From positions 1 through 28,810 of IMG/VR virus record IMGVR_UViG_3300035698_022442: 28,810 nt of DNA; one strand, given 5' to 3'. This DNA comes from a virus. Of this stretch, positions 14,910 to 22,051 are shown piece after piece (the first letter of the stretch is position 1; each line of letters opens with the position of its first letter). Under the pieces are notes generated by a model. It had not been told where the DNA came from, did no database searches, and saw only the letters and a program-made list of their open reading frames with translations. Both the position numbers and the translations under genes were made by a program.

Positions 14910-16096
14910 ATAAAGCAATTATAATTTTAGTATTTTGTATATTGGTTATCTCTAGTTATACATATGCTGATGCTATTCAAGATAATCTTATATCATGGTA
15001 TTCATTTGATACTGATTATAGCGATAGTAGTTCAAATAGTGCTGATGCTATATCAGGAGGTACAGGTCAGGTTTTTACTGGTAATACTTGTAAAGTAAGT
15101 ACATGTTTAAGTTTATTAGATACAGATGCGAATTCATATGTAAATTTAAGTGCTTTAGTGCCATATCTTGTAGGAAATACTTCTGGTTCTGTAGTTTTTT
15201 GGATGTACCAAAATGAAACTATAGCTCAACAATGTCTTTATAGTTTTGGTGAAGATGATGCTAATTATCTTAATATTAATACTAGAGCAATATCATTAAA
15301 TTCATTACGTGGATATGGAAAAGATGTTGGAGGAGCTTTGATAAGTGATTCAGACACTGATGAAATGCTACCTATTCAAACATGGTATTTTGTAGCGATA
15401 ACACATCACGATAATTTATTGCAAATATATGTAGATGGAGATTTGGTAGAAAATTCTAGTAATTATTGGGCAGATGATTGGACTGTTGATACTGTTGAAT
15501 TTGGGCGATATTTTTATTCTATTGCTGATCCAAATTTTTTAGGATTAATAGATGAATTAGAATTTTATGATGATGCTTTACATCCAACAAATGTTACATA
15601 TCTTTATAATAGTGGAAATGGTTTATCTTATTCAGATGTGTATGGTACAGTTACAAATATGTCTATAACCAATACAACATATAATATGACAAGTGATGGA
15701 GGTTGCACAGCTTGGGGAACTAATACATCTGAAAATTGTAATACAACAGATGGAACTCCAACTTTAACATTTAATACAAATCTTGTAGCTGATTGTAGTA
15801 TTAGAGCTAGTACATCAGATTCAGAAAGTTTTCCAGAATATAATGCGACTATAGCTTGCGGAACAACAGGCGGAAAAAGTCATATATGCACAGTTTATGA
15901 TGCTGATAAATTAGATTTTGGTCAAAATTATTTATATGCTTCATGCACAGGCAATGTAAATTCGACCAGTTCTCCCCTTTATATAAATATGACAGCAGGC
16001 GGTGGAGGCGGTACAGGTTTAGTAAGCTGTATTCAAACAGTTGGATTAGGATGTGGGGCAATTATAACAAATGATTGTGCTTCGATAATAACATAG
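14906..16096 (+). CDS. exported LamG/concanavalin A-like lectin-fold protein
   Basis: 396 aa. A cleavable signal peptide (MNKAIIILVFCILVISSYTYA) is followed by a LamG-type jelly roll at about 25-230: NLISWYSFDTDYSDSS, GSVVFWMYQNE, WYFVAITHHDNLLQIYVDGDLVE and FLGLIDELEFYDDALHPTNVTYLYNSGNG, the usual LamG ending. The C-terminal 160 residues are Thr- and Cys-rich with several sequons. It probably binds glycans or surface layers. The start overlaps the previous stop (ATGA). It is the third exported product in a row in this island. Confidence 0.75.
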   Translation: MNKAIIILVFCILVISSYTYADAIQDNLISWYSFDTDYSDSSSNSADAISGGTGQVFTGNTCKVSTCLSLLDTDANSYVNLSALVPYLVGNTSGSVVFWMYQNETIAQQCLYSFGEDDANYLNINTRAISLNSLRGYGKDVGGALISDSDTDEMLPIQTWYFVAITHHDNLLQIYVDGDLVENSSNYWADDWTVDTVEFGRYFYSIADPNFLGLIDELEFYDDALHPTNVTYLYNSGNGLSYSDVYGTVTNMSITNTTYNMTSDGGCTAWGTNTSENCNTTDGTPTLTFNTNLVADCSIRASTSDSESFPEYNATIACGTTGGKSHICTVYDADKLDFGQNYLYASCTGNVNSTSSPLYINMTAGGGGGTGLVSCIQTVGLGCGAIITNDCASIIT

Positions 16097-16105
16097 GAGA
16101 ATAAA

Positions 16106-17272
16106 ATGACAGTATACACCCCAAGACACGAGGACATCACAGGAGCAAGCCTTACAGGCGCTTCAAGCGATTTAAATAGAACATATAGTTTAGTCAATGA
16201 TAACTCAATTCTTGCTCAGATGCAGCTTATGTTGGCTGAAAATGCCCTTCAGAACAGTGTCAACTTCTCATTTGATGCTACCAATGGAATAATCACATTT
16301 TTAGGGGCAGTCTTTGATGATCAAAATATATCCATTGATTATTTGACAACAGAAGATACCCCAGCTTTAGGGAGTTATTATTGTACGACTCTACAGATAA
16401 CTAGGGCTGCAGGTATAGGACTTGAAATATTTACAGAGAATCTTGGGACAGGAGATAATTCAGAGACAAGTTTTGATTTGAAACATGGGAATGTTATTGC
16501 CGATTCATATACTGTCAAATACGCTGCAGCAGATAGCAATGCCTTTAATAGTATGATTGAGGCTACACATTACACACTTTTGAAAGATCAAGGTCTTATC
16601 GAATTAACATCTGCAGGAAAGACATTATTAAGTACAGATGTATTGTATATTGATTATGTTTATTCTCCAAGGCAATCAGATACAGTTCTCGCCTCATATC
16701 TTCCAGCTGCAACAAGAGAAGTTGAAAAGATCACGGGTAATTATTGGGGAGCTGTTAAATCATCTGTTCAATATTTTGATGGGTATGATTCAGGATATCC
16801 ACAAACAGATAAACCATATGGAACTCAGATTGAATCATATCCCGAATTCACACTTAAATATAAGAGTGTTCAAACAATCACATCGATCTTATTCTTGGAT
16901 CGTGAAGGAGAAACAGATACAACTTTAGAAACGACACAGTATAGAATATTAACAGATGATACTTATCAAGATTCAAGGTTATTAATTAATACATCTATTC
17001 CAAATGGAAAAGCCAATATCCAAACGACATTTACTCATGGATATACAACTGTTCCAGAGTTAGCACAAGAACTAGCTTCTTATGTTGCAGGGCTTATGGC
17101 TCTTGTAAATATTTCTGGAGGTTCCTATAAAGATGTCAGCACTTACACCCTTGGAAGAAAGACTTTTTCTATTGGCCAGGTTTATGTTAATATAAGAGAA
17201 TCGATTGATCAGATGAAAGGAAGGATTGATCAACTAACTACAAAACTTGGAGGAAATTTTGATTGTGTTTAA
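16106..17272 (+). CDS. head-tail connector, gp6-like with beta insert
   Basis: 388 aa. The C-terminal part (about 190-388) is helical with a beta hairpin. It contains VPELAQELASYVAGLMALV and a trailing helix, the pattern of adaptor proteins (HK97 gp6/SPP1 gp15). The N-terminal part includes a beta domain of the type SFDLKHGNVIADSYTVKY ... IELTSAGKTLLSTDVLYIDY, also hinted at in the tail terminator gene. It docks onto the portal. GGAG precedes the ATG. Position before head closure and neck genes supports the call. Confidence 0.6.
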   Translation: MTVYTPRHEDITGASLTGASSDLNRTYSLVNDNSILAQMQLMLAENALQNSVNFSFDATNGIITFLGAVFDDQNISIDYLTTEDTPALGSYYCTTLQITRAAGIGLEIFTENLGTGDNSETSFDLKHGNVIADSYTVKYAAADSNAFNSMIEATHYTLLKDQGLIELTSAGKTLLSTDVLYIDYVYSPRQSDTVLASYLPAATREVEKITGNYWGAVKSSVQYFDGYDSGYPQTDKPYGTQIESYPEFTLKYKSVQTITSILFLDREGETDTTLETTQYRILTDDTYQDSRLLINTSIPNGKANIQTTFTHGYTTVPELAQELASYVAGLMALVNISGGSYKDVSTYTLGRKTFSIGQVYVNIRESIDQMKGRIDQLTTKLGGNFDCV

Positions 17273-17274
17273 AA

Positions 17275-17667
17275 ATGCCAACTGAAAGATCTACAGGAAG
17301 TCGGGCCGAATCATTTCGAGTCAGTATGGATAATTACCTAAATGAGTTTGGTACTACTGTGACTGTAAGGAAGACAACAGAAATCAAAGATTCCATGAAT
17401 AGAGTTACCGCTACATCAACAGCAACCTCATCAGCAATGGCTGATATCCAATGGATAACTAAAAGAGATTTACAGCATTTAAATGTTGGAGATGTGAAAA
17501 TCGGGGATGGACAGATATTTTTTGAATATGATCAAGACATTGATATTCATGATGAATTAGAATTTAATAACAAAAGATATAGGATTGTGCAACAAGTTGA
17601 AGGAGAAGTCGTTGGAGGAGATGTGGTTTACACAGGCTACATCATACGAGCCAATGTTCAGTCTTAA
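17275..17667 (+). CDS. head closure (stopper) protein
   Basis: 130 aa. The N-terminal helix is followed by a small beta-barrel (TTVTVRKTTEIKDSMNRVTAT; DELEFNNKRYRIVQQVEGEVVGG), matching head-tail joining proteins (SPP1 gp16/HK97 gp7-like), which seal the filled capsid. The ATG lies two bases after the connector stop; GGAGG is about 20 bases away, too far to act directly, so translation is probably by coupling. Confidence 0.65.
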   Translation: MPTERSTGSRAESFRVSMDNYLNEFGTTVTVRKTTEIKDSMNRVTATSTATSSAMADIQWITKRDLQHLNVGDVKIGDGQIFFEYDQDIDIHDELEFNNKRYRIVQQVEGEVVGGDVVYTGYIIRANVQS

Positions 17668-18106
17668 AGTTGACATCCGAGGTTTAGAGAAAGCCCGAAA
17701 AGAAGCAAAGAAAATAGGGATGCGTGTTCTACAAAAATCAATGCTTAAAATGGAAGAACTAGCTATTGCTAAAGCCCCATTTGACCGTGGTGAGATAAGA
17801 GAAAATATAACATTGTTTCCAGAGTTTCTAGATGATCTATATATATTAACTTCAGCAGCACCTCATTCTGCTGCTATAGAAGAAGGGACACGACCATTCT
17901 ATGCACCTATAGCACCCTTAACTGCCTGGGCAAATAGGAAATTTGGTGATCCAAGTATTGGGTATGCTGTACGAGCCAAGATTGCAAAGTATGGAATAAC
18001 AGCTCAACCATTCATGCGTCCAGCCTTTTGGGAAGTTGAGACATATTGGAAAGGGTATTATATGAAAGAAGAGTTAGAAAAAGCAAGGAATTTAAGTAGT
18101 ATTTAA
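17654..18106 (+). CDS. neck/tail completion protein, HK97 gp10-like
   Basis: 150 aa. An amphipathic N-terminal helix (GLEKARKEAKKIGMRVLQKSMLKMEELAIAKAPFDRG) is followed by SAAPHSAAIEEGTRPFYAP and AQPFMRPAFWEVE. These are hallmark segments of the HK97-gp10-like family. Start at 17654, overlapping the previous gene by 14 bases; no ribosome binding site is evident. Its stop codon lies inside the promoter at 18095. Confidence 0.8.
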   Translation: MFSLKVDIRGLEKARKEAKKIGMRVLQKSMLKMEELAIAKAPFDRGEIRENITLFPEFLDDLYILTSAAPHSAAIEEGTRPFYAPIAPLTAWANRKFGDPSIGYAVRAKIAKYGITAQPFMRPAFWEVETYWKGYYMKEELEKARNLSSI

Positions 18107-18111
18107 ATATA
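18095..18111 (+). promoter_or_regulatory. archaeal late promoter for tail genes
   Basis: AGTAGTATTTAAATATA, one base different from the promoters at 1570 and 6215, overlapping the end of the upstream CDS. By the same 32-base spacing transcription should begin near 18133, just before the hairpin at 18135, leaving a leader of about 45 bases. Confidence 0.75.
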
Positions 18112-18134
18112 AAGACTGTTTAAATATGGTAGTG

Positions 18135-18150
18135 AGTCCCAAGAGGGACT
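18135..18150 (+). promoter_or_regulatory. 5'-terminal mRNA hairpin of the tail transcript
   Basis: AGTCCC-AAGA-GGGACT, 6 bp with a four-base loop, placed within about two bases of the predicted transcript start. The octamer CCAAGAGG occurs in it and again at 18163-18170, where GAGG is the ribosome binding site for the ATG at 18178. It may protect the 5' end or compete for ribosomes. Confidence 0.5.
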
Positions 18151-18177
18151 ATAAAAGATAATCCAAGAGGATAAATA

Positions 18178-18888
18178 ATGGTAGAATTTTATATAGACCC
18201 CGAAGATATATTGTCAGATTTTCTTAGAGTATATTTAATAGACCCTAAAGCACGAGCTGAAGCAACTGAAACTCAAACTTTTACACCGGCATTAGGTGCT
18301 ACTGTAATTACATTGGCAGCTCCAACAACTGGAAGTGTATCTTGTATTACAGGAGTTACAATTGATGCTGTTTCAACTAATGCACAGAAATGGGAGAATT
18401 ATTATTGGGATTATCAAAATAGAAAAATAACTTTTTACTCAGCATTTGCTGGCACTGAATCAGTAGTTGTCACATATAAATATGGAACAACCAATTGGAT
18501 ATATTCAGATAAGCCAGATGATGAATTAGCTAATACCCAATTTCCAAGAATATCAATCTTTAATGTGTCAAACCCTGGTCGAAGGTTAGGACAATTTGGG
18601 GCACCAGTTGAAGGATCCCCAATTCTCCAAATTGATATTTGGTCAAAAGATGGATATGTTGCAACTATAAATTCAAGAAAATATTCAAATAATTATTTAA
18701 CTCGGTATATAGGAAATAGAATCACACGAGCTTTTGAGAAAAATGAATCAGATTTATTTCCAGTATTATATAATTATAGACCTATAAGTGGGCCAAGAGC
18801 AGCCCCTTATAGTATTGAGTTTCAAGCCTTCCATAGTATTGTGGAAGTCAATGTTAAAGGATTAAAAATAGGACGAATCGAGGTATAA
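18178..18888 (+). CDS. tail terminator-like protein with beta insert
   Basis: 236 aa. The N-terminus (PEDILSDFLRVYLIDPKAR) and C-terminal half (FPRISIFNVS; ILQIDIWSKDGYVA; a helix; YSIEFQAFHSIVEVNVK) resemble tail terminator/completion proteins (lambda gpU type). A roughly 80-residue beta-domain insert (about 35-115) separates them. It caps the tail tube and joins it to the neck. GAGG lies seven bases before the ATG. It is the first gene after the third late promoter. Confidence 0.6.
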   Translation: MVEFYIDPEDILSDFLRVYLIDPKARAEATETQTFTPALGATVITLAAPTTGSVSCITGVTIDAVSTNAQKWENYYWDYQNRKITFYSAFAGTESVVVTYKYGTTNWIYSDKPDDELANTQFPRISIFNVSNPGRRLGQFGAPVEGSPILQIDIWSKDGYVATINSRKYSNNYLTRYIGNRITRAFEKNESDLFPVLYNYRPISGPRAAPYSIEFQAFHSIVEVNVKGLKIGRIEV

Positions 18889-18890
18889 AA

Positions 18891-19853
18891 ATGGCCACTG
18901 ATGAAGGTATAATAGGAATAAGAGAACGATTTATTGAAGCTAAAGAAACTGTTTATGGAACAGGTGTTGCATTGACATCAGCGAATATCCCAGGAAATGA
19001 CGTTATTGTCACAGAGAAATGGACACAAGGATTCCAGGAAACTTTAAATAGCGGTAGCGATAGCAGGACAGTTGCTGCAAAAGTAGCCGGCCCTTTATCA
19101 TTGCCATATGGCTTATCTTACTATCCAAGTAATTGGCGCAGATTGAAATATGTTTTTGATATTGATTCAGAAACAGGATCAGATCCATACACACATACAT
19201 TATCAGTTGGAAATACATTATTTTCATATACAGCAGAACATGCTTTTAGGCATGGAACAGCCCCGATAATACTTAAGACAACTGGAAATGTTGTATTGAA
19301 AACTACAATAAATTTTCAGAAATCCGATGGAGAAGGTAATGATGGATTTATTCAAGTGGTTCAAGATTGCGTTGCACAGAATTTCACGACTCCATCTATT
19401 CAAGGAGGTTCATTTTCTGTATCAGGAGATCCATTTCAATATAGGCATATGTTATGGACATTGGCAAATAATGCAGTAGTTGAAGTTAATAATGGTTCAA
19501 TATTATTTGATCAAGGGATAAATCTTGCTGATTCAAGATATGCAAATAGTTCATTGGCTAGGACAATTGGAAGCCCTGTGCCCACAATATTTAGGATATC
19601 TGGTAGGTTCAATGTGAATCTTATGGACACAACTTATATTGATTTATGGGAATTAGCTGCTGTCTTGTCAGGAACTAATACGCTTGCATTTGAACAATCA
19701 GGAAGTAATAAAATCACATTTACTTTTACAGGAATGTATGTTGAACCTATTCCTACTGGGGAAACAAATATAGAAGGGATTGATTCAGCAGATTTTGTAT
19801 TCACAGCAACAGGGGTTGTTCCTGTTGTGATTGATAGCATAGTAAATTGGTGA
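18891..19853 (+). CDS. major tail (tube) protein
   Basis: 320 aa. It starts with RERFIEAKETVYGTG, as many tail tube proteins do. It continues as two beta-sandwich repeats (LKTTGNVVLKTTINFQKSDGEG; VPTIFRISGRFNVNLMD) and ends in SADFVFTATGVVPVVIDS. Its size and place between tail terminator and chaperone genes fit the tube subunit. GAGGT lies six bases before the ATG, inside the end of the upstream gene. Confidence 0.8.
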   Translation: MATDEGIIGIRERFIEAKETVYGTGVALTSANIPGNDVIVTEKWTQGFQETLNSGSDSRTVAAKVAGPLSLPYGLSYYPSNWRRLKYVFDIDSETGSDPYTHTLSVGNTLFSYTAEHAFRHGTAPIILKTTGNVVLKTTINFQKSDGEGNDGFIQVVQDCVAQNFTTPSIQGGSFSVSGDPFQYRHMLWTLANNAVVEVNNGSILFDQGINLADSRYANSSLARTIGSPVPTIFRISGRFNVNLMDTTYIDLWELAAVLSGTNTLAFEQSGSNKITFTFTGMYVEPIPTGETNIEGIDSADFVFTATGVVPVVIDSIVNW

Positions 19854-19857
19854 TAAA

Positions 19858-20247
19858 ATGAAAAAAGAAGACTTTTTTATGAAGGAAAATGACACTGTAA
19901 ATTTAGATATTTTTGGCGAAATATTTAAATATAAAAAAGTAACAGCTGGCGATGAATTAAATTGGATCGATGATTACACTGAACGCTATACAGAAGTGAA
20001 TAAAGAAGGAAAAGAAGTCAAAAAGGCTAGACAAAATCTGAAAAATCTTATCAGATGTAAATTGAGAAATATTGTACAATTGCCATTTGATCAGGCTACC
20101 CTGACTAAAATATCTGGTCTTGAAAAATTTTATAAAGATTATTCAAGTGAAGAAAAAGATAGATTATTTGGATTACTTCAACCATCTGTAATGGATGAAT
20201 TGATTAAAAAAATTGATGCTAGCCGAAAAAATAAAAAAAAAAATTAA
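19858..20247 (+). CDS. tail assembly chaperone G
   Basis: 129 aa. It lies between the tail tube and tape measure genes, where siphoviruses encode the chaperone that coats the tape measure. The body has beta then helical parts (LDIFGEIFKYKKVTAGDELNWIDDYTERY ... LQPSVMDELIKKID) and ends in a Lys-rich tail encoded by an A11 run. GGTGAT precedes the ATG and overlaps the previous stop. A -1 slip in the A-run would fuse it to the following frame. Confidence 0.75.
   Translation: MKKEDFFMKENDTVNLDIFGEIFKYKKVTAGDELNWIDDYTERYTEVNKEGKEVKKARQNLKNLIRCKLRNIVQLPFDQATLTKISGLEKFYKDYSSEEKDRLFGLLQPSVMDELIKKIDASRKNKKKN
20233..20243 (+). promoter_or_regulatory. -1 ribosomal frameshift slippery site
   Basis: Eleven consecutive A, four codons before the G stop (TAA 20245-20247). 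It contains A_AAA_AAA in zero-frame register (20235-20241), a canonical slippery heptamer. The -1 frame is blocked upstream by TAA at 20232 but open from there to 20489. Confidence 0.75.
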
Positions 20248-20489
20248 TATTCAAGATTGCCAAGATAAGAAATGAAGATGATAAGATTTCAATGTCTGAA
20301 GGCGATGAATTAATGCTTGAGATGGAAAGAGCATATCAAAAAGGAATTAGCCCATATCAATTTAGAAAATCTGATATATCAGATATCAGGTTTATCATAG
20401 ATTATAACGATATCAAACGAAAAATGCAACAGCAAAAAAAGCACGATAGGAGAGTTCAAGCAGCGATGGAGGCTATAAAAACATGGTAG
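20241..20489 (+). CDS. tail assembly chaperone T extension (G-T frameshift product)
   Basis: 82 residues in the -1 frame relative to gene G. They start with LIFKIAKIRNEDDKIS after the slip and continue with MSEGDELMLEMERAYQKGISPYQFRKSDISDIRFI. The ATG at 20292 lacks a ribosome binding site, and the frame is open back to the A-run, so synthesis as a roughly 210-aa G-T fusion is the better reading. The T part is helical and normally links the chaperone to the tail tube subunit. Its end overlaps the tape measure start. Confidence 0.7.
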   Translation, partial: KLIFKIAKIRNEDDKISMSEGDELMLEMERAYQKGISPYQFRKSDISDIRFIIDYNDIKRKMQQQKKHDRRVQAAMEAIKTW

Positions 20490-21265
20490 ATGCCGGTGAA
20501 TTAATAATACGAGGAGCACTTACAGTTGATGATATTGAATCAGGTCTTGATAGAGTCACCGATCAAATTGAAGATATGGAAACACAAACAAAACAATTAA
20601 ACGCAACTACACGAGAAACCAAAAATTTAGTAGGTTCAACAACCAAATTCTTTATTGGATTAGGTATTGCTGGAACTGCTGCAATCACTGCTCTTGCTGT
20701 TAAATCTCCCGCTCTAGCTGGAACTATGGCAAAGATATCAGTACAGACATTAAAATTATCAAATATAATTGGACGAGAATTAAGACCTATATTTGAAACT
20801 ATTGCTAATGATTTAATCCCATCAATCGGACAAGCTTTTAGTAATAATGAAGTTTTTATTTCAAATGTAGTTGACACAATAGTTGAATTGGTGGAAGCTG
20901 TTGGTTCTTTGATAACACTTGATTGGGAAGGATTAATTGAACATTTGGATAAAGTTGCATTAGTTGGTGGAGGAATTGCAGTGGGTGGTGCTATTGGTGG
21001 ATTACCTGGAGCAGCGGCAGGTGGTGCTATTGGTCTTCTTGCATCTTCATCATTATTTGATGAAAAAGCATTTGAAAAACAAAAAGAAGGATTTGAATCA
21101 GGCACTGCAGGTGGATTTCTTAAAGGAGTTGGAGCGAGTACAGCTGTTGGAGCACAAGTTTTAAGTGAAGTTCAAAAAGAATTTTTAAAATTTTTACTAT
21201 CATTTTTAGGAAATGCTGAGGATAAAAAAGTTAAGATGGCATCACCTAATGGAGTTGGTGGATAA
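20483..21265 (+). CDS. tape measure protein (short)
   Basis: 260 aa. An N-terminal coiled coil (DIESGLDRVTDQIEDMETQTKQLNATTRE) is followed by a hydrophobic helix (FFIGLGIAGTAAITALAV), a helical region and a Gly/Ala-rich membrane-like segment (VGGGIAVGGAIGGLPGAAAGGAIGLLA). This layout and the position after the chaperones identify the tape measure. It is far shorter than usual. At the commonly used 0.15 nm per residue the tail would be only about 40 nm. GGAGG lies ten bases upstream of the ATG. Confidence 0.75.
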   Translation: MVDAGELIIRGALTVDDIESGLDRVTDQIEDMETQTKQLNATTRETKNLVGSTTKFFIGLGIAGTAAITALAVKSPALAGTMAKISVQTLKLSNIIGRELRPIFETIANDLIPSIGQAFSNNEVFISNVVDTIVELVEAVGSLITLDWEGLIEHLDKVALVGGGIAVGGAIGGLPGAAAGGAIGLLASSSLFDEKAFEKQKEGFESGTAGGFLKGVGASTAVGAQVLSEVQKEFLKFLLSFLGNAEDKKVKMASPNGVGG

Positions 21266-22050
21266 TGGCAGCAATAAAAATAGATGATTATGAAAATACT
21301 GGAGATTCATTTACATTTCCATACAATCCTAATACAGTTGAAATGATAACAACTCCATTTGTGGATCAAAGAAGATTGCCATATGCATTTACATATCTTG
21401 GATTTTCCCCGTCAATGAAATCAAATATCAGTATAGTTTTAAATGGGCATTTTAATAGTTCATCAAAAAATTCTAATTATAGAAGCCTTGTAAAGAAAGT
21501 CAATGATCCTATATTGCTCCGCTTATTTTTTGAAACAGATTATGATAAATTTTATCTATGCACCGGGATGGCAGTTCAAAAAGTGCCTACTGGAAGTCGT
21601 CCACTTCATGTTGATTATGTTGCATCATTTTTTTCACCATTTGGATTATTATTTGATGCAATACAAAAAAGTGGACTTGCAGGTTCAGCAGTTGAAAATG
21701 AAGGAAATACAACTACTCCTATTGAAAAAATAACAGGTACTGTTACAAATGGCGTTGCAGTGACTATTCAAGACAAAGATGGAAATGGATTTACTTTTAC
21801 ACCATCAGCGACAGGTACAATGACTTATAATATAATAAAACTAATGGATGTAGCTAATTCTGCATTTTTTGTTGAATATGGATATGTAACTGTAGGATCA
21901 GCTGTTCAAACTACACGAAACGCCACAACATCAGGAGATTTATATTTATCATTAGAACCTGGTGATGATTTAAATGATATTTTTGCAGCTGGAACAATAA
22001 CAGGAATAACCCCTACATTTTTTTTAAGGGATGGATGGACATCTGATTAA
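21265..22050 (+). CDS. distal tail protein (Dit-like)
   Basis: 261 aa. The N-terminal beta domain (FPYNPNTVEMITTPFVDQRRLPYAF), NPxLxRLFFETD-like helix region and HVDYVASFFSPFGLLFD resemble Dit/phage tail family proteins, which form the hub ring at the tail tip. A C-terminal galectin-like beta domain follows (ITGTVTNGVAVTIQDKDGNG). It follows the tape measure with a one-base overlap (TAATG), the standard place for Dit. Confidence 0.65.
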   Translation: MAAIKIDDYENTGDSFTFPYNPNTVEMITTPFVDQRRLPYAFTYLGFSPSMKSNISIVLNGHFNSSSKNSNYRSLVKKVNDPILLRLFFETDYDKFYLCTGMAVQKVPTGSRPLHVDYVASFFSPFGLLFDAIQKSGLAGSAVENEGNTTTPIEKITGTVTNGVAVTIQDKDGNGFTFTPSATGTMTYNIIKLMDVANSAFFVEYGYVTVGSAVQTTRNATTSGDLYLSLEPGDDLNDIFAAGTITGITPTFFLRDGWTSD

Positions 22051-22051
22051 A

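Noticed and set aside
19918-19935. A TATTTAAATATA match resembling the late promoter
   Set aside because: It lies inside gene G, encodes EIFKYKK, lacks the GTGGT part and has no start codon at the expected distance.
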